A DNA stretch of 6,554 bases, from the NCBI GenBank assembly GCA_937897315.1, contig CALCNS010000281.1:1-6554 (forward strand), read 5' to 3'. Shown here one piece after another: positions 1 to 6,507 of this stretch (position 1 is the first letter of the stretch; each line of letters begins with the position of its first letter). The position numbers were made by a program, and so were the translations under genes. The notes under the pieces are model-generated. The model ran no database searches, had not been told where the DNA came from, and worked only from the letters and a program-made list of their open reading frames with translations. The stretch comes from an uncultured Bacillota bacterium (GTDB lineage: Bacteria > Bacillota > JAAYKD01).

Positions 1-130
1 TAGCATTTTTCGGAATTTTCACTTTGGTTCCCACCGCTTTGATTTTTCCGTCTTCAATCAAAACGACGCCGTCTTCTAAAATGCCTTTGGTTATGGTGTA
101 AATTTTGCCACCTCGAATGGCTGTAATCAT
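1..130 (-). CDS. Amidohydrolase family protein, N-terminal fragment (cut by window edge)
   Basis: Forty-three codons are visible, beginning with ATG at 130-128 and running off the left edge. The translation starts MITAIRGGKIYTITKGILED and continues with GVVLIEDGKIKAVG. This is the usual N-terminal beta-sandwich of metal-dependent amidohydrolases of the imidazolonepropionase/dihydroorotase-like superfamily, with the recurring pattern G-x-I-x-T-ITxGxIEDG-V-LIEDGKI-AVG. The start is secure: AGGAGG lies at 144-139 on the minus strand, 8 nt before the ATG. The metal-binding HxH motif and all catalytic residues lie outside the window, so the substrate cannot be named. The gene is divergent from the alanyl-tRNA editing gene, and the two share the 131-302 intergenic region. 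No convincing sigma-A promoter for this gene was found there. Family assignment is fairly confident; specific function is unknown. Confidence 0.8.
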   Translation of the reverse strand, partial: MITAIRGGKIYTITKGILEDGVVLIEDGKIKAVGTKVKIPKNA

Positions 131-251
131 GTGAATCTCCTCCTCGTACAATGCTTTACGGAATCGTTTGAAAAACGCTCCCGGTTATTTGTTTCTATTC
201 TCTAAAGAACACTCAATTCCTTCTTCAGAGAGAACAATTTTGAGTAAGCTC

Positions 252-280
252 TTGGCATTCATCCAAAAAAAAGATATAAT
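252..280 (+). promoter_or_regulatory. Sigma-A-type promoter of the AlaX / NusG-II pair
   Basis: A -35 box TTGGCA (252-257) and a perfect -10 box TATAAT (275-280) are separated by 17 bp. An A-rich stretch fills the spacer just before the -10. Transcription should begin near 287, giving a short leader of about 16 nt that contains the AAAGGA ribosome binding site (290-295). This is a prediction from consensus match and position only, but the boxes, spacing and distance to the gene all fit. Confidence 0.75.
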
Positions 281-302
281 GAGAGCATTAAAGGAATAGG
301 TG

Positions 303-1505
303 ATGTATATGCAAAGCAGACTCTACTACGATCAACCCTACATGAAAGAATTCGATACCGAAATCGAAAAGATCGAAGCCCTTCATCCACATGGTTATCG
401 ACTCATCCTCCGTGAAACTGCATTTTATCCGACTTCCGGTGGACAGCCAAACGACAAAGGTTCCATTGCCGGAGTTCCTGTTTTCGATGTAACAGAAGAA
501 GATGGCATCATCTATCATCATGTCACACAGGCTCCGCAGGATCGTTTGGTTCATTGTATACTCGATTGGGAACGTCGCTTTGATTTTATGCAGCAGCATG
601 CCGGGCAACACATTCTTTCTGAAGCGTTTCTGCTCCATTGTCAAGCTGCTACTATTGGATTTCATCTAACAGAAGACAATTTAACCATTGATTTGGATAT
701 TGCAGAACTACATGAAGCACAAATCCACCAAGTGGAAGACACCGCTAATCAAATGATATGGGAGAACCGTCCAATTATTAGGCATTGGGTAGCTCCCGAT
801 GATCTCGCACGATTACCATTACGAAAGCAACCGAAAGTGCACGAAAATATTCGAGTGATTGAAGTGCAAGATTTCGACTGGTCCCCCTGCGGTGGAACTC
901 ATCCTGCATCCACAGGAGAAATCGGTTCCATTAAGATTCGTCGATGGGAACGTTCAAAAGGAGTCACGAGAGTGGAGTTCTTCTGCGGCAAACGGGCATT
1001 ACAGGATTACCGGTGGAAAAACCAAGTGGTACTGGCTTTAGCACAAAACTATTCGGTCAAAGATGTGGAATTGGAGGAGGTCGTCTTACGGCAACAAACT
1101 CAACTCAAGGAACTGGATAAAAGACTACAAGAAGTAGAATCTGCGCTTTTACAAAAGGAAGCAGAAGCTCTTCTACAGGAAGCCATTCCAATCCAGCAAA
1201 TTCGTATCGTAAAAGGGGTTTTGTCCGCTGAGCGAACCTTGTCAGACATGAAGAAGATGTCTTTTTTCCTAACTCAAACGCCAAATACGTTGGTCTTACT
1301 AAGCAATTCCGCCTTACCTCGCCAATTTACCTTCTCTCGCTCCAGTGCAATCAACCTTTCATTGAACTCTACCTTAAAGGTTTTACAAAAAGAGTTAGGG
1401 GGAAAAGGTGGAGGCTCGGAATTACTCGTTCAGGGCAGTTATCCCGTTGAAATCGCTCCGGATGCATACATAGAGCGATTTTTAGCTTTGGTGTTACCAC
1501 AATGA
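303..1505 (+). CDS. Alanyl-tRNA editing protein, long AlaX type with DHHA1 domain
   Basis: This 400-residue cytosolic protein is predicted to hydrolyse Ser-tRNA(Ala), and possibly Gly-tRNA(Ala), as a free-standing homologue of the editing half of alanyl-tRNA synthetase. Numbering from ATG 303, the N-terminal part carries the TSGGQPNDKG loop (about 44-53). The editing core has the zinc ligands HAGQH (H99, H103) and CGGTH (C196, H200), all intact. A charged coiled-coil-like linker (about 253-293) joins it to a DHHA1-type C-terminal domain with the GGKGGGSELLVQG signature (about 366-378). Length and domain order match the long (AlaX-L) class in Bacillota. Three starts are in frame: GTG 300, ATG 303 and ATG 309. 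ATG 303 is preferred because AAAGGA (290-295) lies 7 nt upstream. ATG 309, with AGGTGA at 298-303, would give MQSRLYYDQP, also typical of the family. The stop overlaps the next gene (ATGA), implying translational coupling. Confidence 0.93.
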   Translation: MYMQSRLYYDQPYMKEFDTEIEKIEALHPHGYRLILRETAFYPTSGGQPNDKGSIAGVPVFDVTEEDGIIYHHVTQAPQDRLVHCILDWERRFDFMQQHAGQHILSEAFLLHCQAATIGFHLTEDNLTIDLDIAELHEAQIHQVEDTANQMIWENRPIIRHWVAPDDLARLPLRKQPKVHENIRVIEVQDFDWSPCGGTHPASTGEIGSIKIRRWERSKGVTRVEFFCGKRALQDYRWKNQVVLALAQNYSVKDVELEEVVLRQQTQLKELDKRLQEVESALLQKEAEALLQEAIPIQQIRIVKGVLSAERTLSDMKKMSFFLTQTPNTLVLLSNSALPRQFTFSRSSAINLSLNSTLKVLQKELGGKGGGSELLVQGSYPVEIAPDAYIERFLALVLPQ

Positions 1506-1906
1506 AACAGTATGCATGGCGAAAAGGGGACTACATTTTAGCTTTCACTGTTCTGATTCTATTCCTTTTCTCTTTAGGATATCCCATCTATCGATTCTTT
1601 CTGCCCCAAGGTAACTTAACCGCTGTCATCCGCCAAGACAATCAGACCATACAAACCATAGATTTGGCTCAGGTGAAAGAGTCCTATGAATTTACGATAT
1701 ATCATGGCGAGACCGGGGAGCATTATAACATTATTGAAGTAGCTCCCGGCAAAATCAGGGTGAAAGAAGCAAATTGCCCGGAACAGATTGATGTGCGCAT
1801 TGGTTGGCTTAGTAAAGCCGGGGATATCGCAGTATGCCTACCTCACCGATTGATTCTAGAAGTGAAGGGCTCACAACAAGGAGATATTGATATTATTGTA
1901 CGTTAA
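1502..1906 (+). CDS. Small membrane-anchored NusG domain II-containing protein
   Basis: This 134-residue protein has a short basic N-terminus (MKQYAWRKGD), one hydrophobic segment (about 11-33) and an extracytoplasmic beta-rich domain. The C-terminal half, with NCPEQIDVRIGWLSKAGDI and AVCLPHRLILEVKG, matches the stand-alone NusG_II (domain of unknown function) family of Bacillota. It is not the transcription factor NusG, since it has no NGN domain. Family members usually show CPDxxC followed by a third Cys in VCLPxR. Here C92 and C112 are present, but the second position of the first motif is Asp (D96). The start ATG overlaps the TGA of the upstream gene. Only a weak GGTG (1490-1493) precedes it, so translation is probably coupled to AlaX. 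A hairpin terminator follows the stop directly. Family assignment is good; the molecular function of the family is not established. Confidence 0.85.
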   Translation: MKQYAWRKGDYILAFTVLILFLFSLGYPIYRFFLPQGNLTAVIRQDNQTIQTIDLAQVKESYEFTIYHGETGEHYNIIEVAPGKIRVKEANCPEQIDVRIGWLSKAGDIAVCLPHRLILEVKGSQQGDIDIIVR

Positions 1907-1944
1907 AAAAGTTGCTTCTCTTAACATAAGGAGAAGCAACTTTT
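1907..1944. terminator. Bidirectional intrinsic terminator between convergent genes
   Basis: A perfect 14-bp inverted repeat, AAAAGTTGCTTCTC (1907-1920) and GAGAAGCAACTTTT (1931-1944), flanks a 10-nt loop. The arms begin with A and end with T runs, so the RNA from either strand forms a stem followed by U residues. It begins immediately after the NusG-II stop (1906) and ends 5 nt before the LCP stop codon (1950). It can therefore serve both convergent transcripts. Confidence 0.85.
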
Positions 1945-1949
1945 GCTTG

Positions 1950-3251
1950 TTATGGTGTGATTGGCGTGGGGGGAGTGATTGGTGTGGGAGTTTGAGGTTC
2001 TTCAGTAGAAGGAGGCTCTAAAGGTTCTGTGGGACTAGGCTCTTCTTGCGTTTCCCCGCTTTCACCAGGGTTTTCGTTGGGATCGGGTTCTGGTTCAGGA
2101 GGTGTCAAAGAAGTCAACCACGCTTGGTATTCTGACTCAGACAACCACATTCCGGTTGCTTCCCAAATTTCTTGAGCTCTCGTTAGGGCTGTTTCATGAA
2201 TTTGCATGTAATCGACAATCCACTTTTGTTGAAGTAATTTTAAATACATGGAGTCTTGCTCTTCAGGAATCATTTTCTCTGCTATGAGCTCGTACATCTC
2301 TTGTATGTTCAACATATAAACAGAAGCATCACCATAATATAAGCCGTCTCCCGGCAATGTAACCGATTCAAATTCCGTTAATCCATTACGAATCACTGTA
2401 TTCGCTAATGATAATAATTTATTTAAACTGATATTGGTTTCTACCATAGAAAACCCTTGTCGAACCATATTGGGTATTCTCGTAATGTTGTTTAGACTGA
2501 GTGCTTGATTTAAGGCAGCTTTTAAGAACTTCTGCTGCCTTTCAATCCGCCCAATATCACCCATGCCATCGGCACGGAAACGTACGTATTCCATGGCTGT
2601 TTGACCATCGAGTATTTGCTCTCCGGGTTGAATGTGGATATAAAGATCTTGATAAGGATCGTCATAATCCATCGCCTCATCCACGGTAATGCGCACCCCA
2701 CCCATAATATCCACCAGCTCGACAAATCCCTCGATATTAACCTTAATATATCCATCTATCGGCACACCGAAAAGATTTCTAACGGTTTGCACCGTCGCAT
2801 CGATTCCGTCGGTTGGATAAATATTATTGATTCGGTCGTAATCTTGGATGTCCTTTTTCCAGATCATCGTATCTCTGGGAATAGAGATTAACAAAGGTTT
2901 ACTGCCATCTGAAGGCACCGAGAAAAAGAGCATGGTATCAGAACGTCCTAGATCATCTAATCTCTCGTCTACACCCAAAATGAGGAGATTGAATCGTTCC
3001 TTCAGAAGAGGAACGACTTCACCTTCTTCCGTCGTTTGGCTTTTATGCATCCATGCCAACAAATCGGTATCGGGATTGAACCAAGAGTAGATCCCTAAAG
3101 TAGTAGCCATCGATAGGGTGAAAAGGCCTACCGCCATAAGGGCCATGAGTAAAAATCTCTTTCTCTTTCGTATGATTACTGCATGATGGGATTGTCGCCT
3201 ACCTGTTTTGCTGTTCACCTCATCACCGACCCTTCCACTTTGTTCTTCCAT
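1950..3251 (-). CDS. LCP family (LytR-CpsA-Psr) cell-wall glycopolymer transferase
   Basis: Predicted single-pass membrane enzyme that transfers undecaprenyl-pyrophosphate-linked glycopolymers (teichoic acid type) onto peptidoglycan outside the cell. Numbering from ATG 3251 gives 433 residues. A polar, basic cytoplasmic tail (1-31, including IRKRKR) is followed by a transmembrane helix (about 32-55) and the LCP domain (about 87-256). That domain shows LILGVDER (D95), GRSDTM (R103, D105), ISIPRDT (R126, D127), DRINNIYP, GYIKVNIEGFVELVD, YVRFRADGMGDIGR (R224, R226, D228) and IERQQ, so the pyrophosphate-binding Arg and acidic residues are all present. After a helical region comes a roughly 50-residue Pro/Glu/Thr-rich tail. 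The start is uncertain. The longest frame begins with TTG at 3338, inside the preceding gene's terminator, and is unlikely. ATG 3293 and ATG 3251 lack good ribosome binding sites. GTG 3218 has GGTGAT (3227-3222) at suitable spacing and lies just downstream of a good promoter. Family certain, substrate unknown. Confidence 0.92.
   Translation of the reverse strand: MEEQSGRVGDEVNSKTGRRQSHHAVIIRKRKRFLLMALMAVGLFTLSMATTLGIYSWFNPDTDLLAWMHKSQTTEEGEVVPLLKERFNLLILGVDERLDDLGRSDTMLFFSVPSDGSKPLLISIPRDTMIWKKDIQDYDRINNIYPTDGIDATVQTVRNLFGVPIDGYIKVNIEGFVELVDIMGGVRITVDEAMDYDDPYQDLYIHIQPGEQILDGQTAMEYVRFRADGMGDIGRIERQQKFLKAALNQALSLNNITRIPNMVRQGFSMVETNISLNKLLSLANTVIRNGLTEFESVTLPGDGLYYGDASVYMLNIQEMYELIAEKMIPEEQDSMYLKLLQQKWIVDYMQIHETALTRAQEIWEATGMWLSESEYQAWLTSLTPPEPEPDPNENPGESGETQEEPSPTEPLEPPSTEEPQTPTPITPPTPITP
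1954..1988. repeat. Two-copy 18-bp tandem repeat in the LCP tail
   Basis: The 17-bp segments at 1954-1970 and 1972-1988 agree at 15 of 17 positions with an 18-bp period. On the minus strand they encode PTPITP twice at the C-terminus of the LCP protein. This is coding DNA; a duplication of a Pro/Thr wall-spanning tail unit is the simple explanation. Confidence 0.7.
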
Positions 3252-3278
3252 TATAGTCAGTTCTTTGCGGCTTCGCAA
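3250..3278 (-). promoter_or_regulatory. Candidate sigma-A promoter of the LCP gene, overlapping an annotated-type start codon
   Basis: On the minus strand, TTGCGA (3278-3273) and a perfect TATAAT (3255-3250) are spaced by 17 bp. The last two bases of TATAAT are the first two of ATG 3251. Transcription would begin near 3243, downstream of that ATG. If this promoter is the one used, the protein must start further in, with GTG 3218 the best candidate. No better promoter was found between here and the upstream terminator at 3337-3372. Confidence 0.5.
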
Positions 3279-3336
3279 GACTTCTTTGGTCATATCTTTA
3301 TAATATGACGTATCCTTTTGAAGTATTGTTCCCAAC

Positions 3337-3372
3337 AAAAAACCAACAGGCCTGCCTCGGACCTGTTGGTTT
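3337..3372 (-). terminator. Intrinsic terminator of the DEAD-box helicase gene
   Basis: An 11-bp perfect stem pairs AAACCAACAGG (minus strand 3372-3362) with CCTGTTGGTTT (3350-3340) around an 11-nt loop. Six consecutive T residues on the minus strand (3342-3337) follow. It begins 4 nt after the helicase stop codon, so read-through into the LCP gene should be limited. Confidence 0.88.
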
Positions 3373-3376
3373 CTTC

Positions 3377-5050
3377 TTATAATACTTTGACGGTTTTTCC
3401 TTTGATTTTTGTATTGTTCAGTTTTTCCACAATGGATTTGCGGTATTCTTTTGGTACATCCACCAAACTAAATGTTTTCTGAATCGTGATGGCACCAACC
3501 AGTTTTCCTGGAAGTCCGCTCCCCCCCGCGACGGCACTAAGAATATGTGCTGCAGAAACGCGGTCATTATGTCCAATGGAAATTTTTATCACCGCCATAC
3601 CGGGTTCACGGATGACTTTACGATCTTTATCGCGGATGACCTCACCATTTTTGTTGGTGCGAACTTCACTTCGGCGTTTCAAAAACTTCTCCGGCGCTGC
3701 GACCGAATCTGCTGGTGCTACTTGTAAATCTGCCAGCTTATCCAAATTTTGATCCGATCCATATTGCATGGCATACAATGCAGCAGCCACTTCAACTGCC
3801 GAATACGCCTCACCAGTCATACTTTCAATCACTGGTACATAAGCTTGGAAGTCTTCGGTTTCCATAAAGCGTTTGATGTCTGCTGTTTTCTGCACCATTT
3901 GTTGCTGCCTGATTTCTTCAATCGAAGGCAAACTTTGTGCTTGAATTTGACTTTTGGTATATCGCATAATGTCTTTTAACTGGGTGAACTGCCCTCTACC
4001 TTGTATCAAAGTAAAAGACTTTCCTGCTTTTCCCGCTCTGGCGGTTCTGCCAATACGATGAACGTAATATTCTTCGTCTTGGGGCAAGTCAAAGTTTAAG
4101 ACAATTTCGACGTCGTTCACATCAATTCCACGGGCAGCCACATCGGTTGCAACCAAAATAGCAAACTTACCCGATTTGTATTGACTCATCACATGAGTAC
4201 GTTGGCTTTGGCGCATATCGCCGTGCAATCCTTGAGCCGGGAAACCTCTGTTTCCCAGTTCTTCTACCAATTCATCCACCATTTTCTTCGTGTTACAAAA
4301 AATAATGGCACGTTTGGGTTGAGAATAAGCCAATAGACTGACTACCGCATCCGTTTTTCTTCCTCTCGGAGTTTCAAAATAAAATTGCTCCAGAGTAGAG
4401 ACTGTCATCTGTTTGTTGTCGATTCGAACCGTTTGTGGTTCTGTTTGGTATTTCACCGATAACTCTAAAATCTCTGGCGGCATCGTAGCAGAAAACAATA
4501 TGGTTTGACGGGCTTGCGGAGCATCTAGCAAAATAGTTTCGATATCCTCGCGGAACCCCATATTGAGCATTTCGTCCGCTTCATCCAAAATAAGCATATG
4601 AATTTTAGATATCTTAAGCGTTCCACGACGCATATGATCCATCACTCGTCCCGGTGTCCCCACGACAATATGGCAACCATTGCGCAATTGGCTGAATTGC
4701 CGATCATAGGAGTCCCCACCAAATATGGTAACAATGCGGATTTCTGGTTTGTACTTTGCGAATTTGCGTAATTCGTTACTTGCTTGCATTGCTAATTCTC
4801 TGGTAGGGCAAAGGATCAAGACTTGCGGCACATTAGCGGGCAAGTCCAGTTGAATTCTGTCCAATGCGGGCAACCCAAAGGATGCTGTTTTTCCACTGCC
4901 GGTTTGACTTTGTCCGGTTACATCATGGCCTGCTAAAATAAGCGGGATACTTTGTCGTTGAATCGGGGTTGGGGTTTCATACCCTAACTCCTCGACTGCT
5001 TTTTTGAGTTCATCGGAAATCTGAAAATCTTTAAATAGTATCTCTGACAT
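3377..5050 (-). CDS. DEAD-box ATP-dependent RNA helicase with DbpA-type RNA-binding C-terminus
   Basis: This 557-residue cytosolic RNA helicase is likely involved in ribosome assembly, RNA decay or cold adaptation (DeaD/CshA/DbpA group). The motifs run in canonical order: Q motif (F9, then PTPIQRQSIP at about 27-36), Walker A SQTGSGKT (48-55), PTRELA (82-87), GG (111-112), TPGR (132-135), DEAD (156-159), SAT (187-189), FCNT (251-254), ATDVAARGID (301-310) and HRIGRTARAG (331-340). A helical linker (about 375-450) and a very basic stretch (458-483) lead to a DbpA RNA-binding domain (about 485-557, with IGHNDRVSAAHILSAVAGGSGL and GKLVGAI). In E. coli DbpA this domain recognises 23S rRNA hairpin 92; the same target here is inference. 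ATG 5050 is preceded by AAAGAG at 6 nt, and the protein begins MSEILFKDF as expected. No frame damage is seen. The gene is probably transcribed alone, with terminators on both sides. CshA and DeaD cannot be distinguished by sequence inspection, so no symbol is given. Confidence 0.95.
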   Translation of the reverse strand: MSEILFKDFQISDELKKAVEELGYETPTPIQRQSIPLILAGHDVTGQSQTGSGKTASFGLPALDRIQLDLPANVPQVLILCPTRELAMQASNELRKFAKYKPEIRIVTIFGGDSYDRQFSQLRNGCHIVVGTPGRVMDHMRRGTLKISKIHMLILDEADEMLNMGFREDIETILLDAPQARQTILFSATMPPEILELSVKYQTEPQTVRIDNKQMTVSTLEQFYFETPRGRKTDAVVSLLAYSQPKRAIIFCNTKKMVDELVEELGNRGFPAQGLHGDMRQSQRTHVMSQYKSGKFAILVATDVAARGIDVNDVEIVLNFDLPQDEEYYVHRIGRTARAGKAGKSFTLIQGRGQFTQLKDIMRYTKSQIQAQSLPSIEEIRQQQMVQKTADIKRFMETEDFQAYVPVIESMTGEAYSAVEVAAALYAMQYGSDQNLDKLADLQVAPADSVAAPEKFLKRRSEVRTNKNGEVIRDKDRKVIREPGMAVIKISIGHNDRVSAAHILSAVAGGSGLPGKLVGAITIQKTFSLVDVPKEYRKSIVEKLNNTKIKGKTVKVL

Positions 5051-5109
5051 GTTTCACTCTTTCTGTCGCCGCATAAATGCCCATTGTAACCCGTGCAACG
5101 ACAGATCAA

Positions 5110-5138
5110 ATTACAACCGATGAATTGACTCGCGCCAA
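5110..5138 (-). promoter_or_regulatory. Candidate sigma-A promoter of the DEAD-box helicase
   Basis: On the minus strand, TTGGCG (5138-5133) and TGTAAT (5115-5110) are separated by 17 bp, downstream of the mutS2 terminator and about 60 bp before the helicase ATG. The leader would be roughly 50 nt. A second, weaker pair (TTGATC, 15 bp, TACAAT) lies slightly nearer the gene. Assignment is by consensus and position only. Confidence 0.45.
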
Positions 5139-5160
5139 GCAAATCACATGCATCCAAGGC

Positions 5161-5196
5161 AAAAAAACAAGCTACACGCATTTGGTGTAACTTGTT
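5161..5196 (-). terminator. Intrinsic terminator of mutS2
   Basis: On the minus strand, AACAAGTTACAC (5196-5185) pairs with GTGTAGCTTGTT (5177-5166) around a 7-nt loop and is followed by T residues to 5161 (run of seven). The one non-Watson-Crick position is a U-G wobble in minus-strand RNA but an A-C mismatch in plus-strand RNA, which supports function on the minus strand. It lies about 57 nt after the mutS2 stop and about 110 nt before the helicase start. Confidence 0.8.
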
Positions 5197-5253
5197 AATA
5201 TTACATGATTTTTCTTCATCTGTAAAGAATTTTTTTCTAAGGTATTTTAAAGC

Positions 5254-6507
5254 TTATTTCAATTCTACGACAGTCACACCATCTCCGCCTTCATTGAAAG
5301 GAGCAAAGGTATAGCTTTTCACTTGTGGATGGCTTTTCAAGTAGTCACGAACCCCTGCTCGTAACACCCCGGTTCCCTTGCCATGAATCACCCATACTTT
5401 GTTCAGTTGAGCAATGAACGCATCATCTAGAAACTTATCGGTTGCCATGATAGCTTCGTCAAGCGTTTGACCACGCAAGTCAATTTGAGTTTTGGTCGCT
5501 GTATTGTTTTCTGGAATTCCTTTATTAGCAGAAACAACTGTTTTTATCTTCTCCATCGTTTTCTTGGTTCCAACCCTCAATTGGCTTAACGGCACTGCCA
5601 TTTTCATCGCTCCAGCTTGAATCATGACCTCATTTTGTGGATTGGGTTCTTCTATTACGACACCCTCTACCATATATTTCATCCAGACGACGGGATCTCC
5701 CACAGCGACATCGGTTACAGGTTCTCCTGGTGTTTGAGCATGCTCATCCAGAGCTGCCATTCTTCCTGACATATTTCGCAGTGTCTGCCGGCTCTTTTGA
5801 GCTGCTTCCGTCAACTCTTTCTCACTAACATTCCGTCGGAGTGCTCTTAGTTCGGTCAGTATTTCTTCGGCTTCTAAACGAGCGGACTTGATTACCCCAG
5901 CAGCTTCCGATTGGGCACGTTGAACACGTTCTCTCGATTTTTGGTTGGCCTCTTCACGCTCCGCCTGAATGGCTTTTTTCTCGTTCTCCCACTGCTGTCT
6001 AAGAGCTAATGCTTCTGCTCGATCCTGTTGACTTTGCTTGAGATTGTCTTCTAACAAAGCTAACATATCTTCCACCTTCAATTGATCTGAACCGACTTTT
6101 CCCCGTGCATAATCGATAATTTTCTCATTCAAGCCCAATCGCTGAGCTACTTCAAAGGCATTGCTACGACCTGGAATGCCAATCATCAATCGATAGGTAG
6201 GACGTAATGTTTCAATATCGAACTCAACACTGGCGTTTTCTACTCCATCATGGTGATAAGCGAAAATTTTCAGTTCACTGTAATGGGTCGTTGCTACAAC
6301 TTTGGATTTGCGGTGCAGAAGCTCCTCCAAAATCGACATGGCCAATGCTGCTCCTTCCGTAGGATCTGTTCCTGCTCCCAGTTCGTCAAATAGAACCAAA
6401 CTGTTTTCTCCGGCAGATTCCATAATACGAACAATATTCGTCATATGCGATGAGAAAGTAGATAAGCTTTGCTCAATGCTTTGCTCGTCTCCAATATCCG
6501 CATAAAT
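5254..6507 (-). CDS. mutS2: MutS2 (endonuclease/ATPase), C-terminal portion, 5' end missing
   Basis: There are 417 visible codons, ending in TAA at 5256-5254. Full-length MutS2 is about 780-790 residues, so roughly 370 N-terminal residues, including Walker A, are missing. The frame is open from 6507 with IYADIGDEQSIEQSLSTFSS followed by HMTNIV, the conserved block between the ATPase motifs. Counting from there, Walker B is LVLFDELGAGTDPTEGAA (about 37-54) and the H-loop is ATTHYSEL (72-79). A long coiled-coil clamp (about 145-235) is followed by a small beta domain (about 265-312, VAVGDPVVWMKY) and a complete Smr domain (about 340-417) with DLRG (343-346) and HGKGTGVLR (375-383). MutS2 suppresses homologous recombination; in Bacillus subtilis it also acts on collided ribosomes. 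The Smr residues expected for nuclease or ribosome activity are present. ATG 6444 is internal and not a start. The upstream DNA is sequencing adapter, so the truncation is an assembly edge and not a biological break. Confidence 0.96.
   Translation of the reverse strand: MYADIGDEQSIEQSLSTFSSHMTNIVRIMESAGENSLVLFDELGAGTDPTEGAALAMSILEELLHRKSKVVATTHYSELKIFAYHHDGVENASVEFDIETLRPTYRLMIGIPGRSNAFEVAQRLGLNEKIIDYARGKVGSDQLKVEDMLALLEDNLKQSQQDRAEALALRQQWENEKKAIQAEREEANQKSRERVQRAQSEAAGVIKSARLEAEEILTELRALRRNVSEKELTEAAQKSRQTLRNMSGRMAALDEHAQTPGEPVTDVAVGDPVVWMKYMVEGVVIEEPNPQNEVMIQAGAMKMAVPLSQLRVGTKKTMEKIKTVVSANKGIPENNTATKTQIDLRGQTLDEAIMATDKFLDDAFIAQLNKVWVIHGKGTGVLRAGVRDYLKSHPQVKSYTFAPFNEGGDGVTVVELK

Noticed and set aside
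288..665. A 125-codon open frame on the minus strand opposite the start of the AlaX gene
   Set aside because: It lies antisense to a clearly conserved coding region, has no ribosome binding site or recognisable domain, and would run through the AlaX promoter leader. It is a reading-frame shadow.
2501..3090. Several overlapping open frames of 60-96 codons opposite or within the LCP gene
   Set aside because: All lie over the conserved LCP coding region, lack ribosome binding sites and resemble no family. They are shadows.
3521..3527. Run of seven C (seven G in the coding strand) in the helicase gene, a possible phase-variation tract
   Set aside because: It encodes part of the expected AGGSG turn of the DbpA domain, the frame is intact on both sides, and seven is short for slipped-strand switching. 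A sequencing indel is also not indicated.
4984..5181. A 65-codon Cys-rich minus-strand frame overlapping the helicase start (possible leader peptide)
   Set aside because: Its ATG lies within the loop and stem of the mutS2 terminator with no Shine-Dalgarno sequence, and it runs 67 bases into the helicase gene in another frame. Nothing supports translation.
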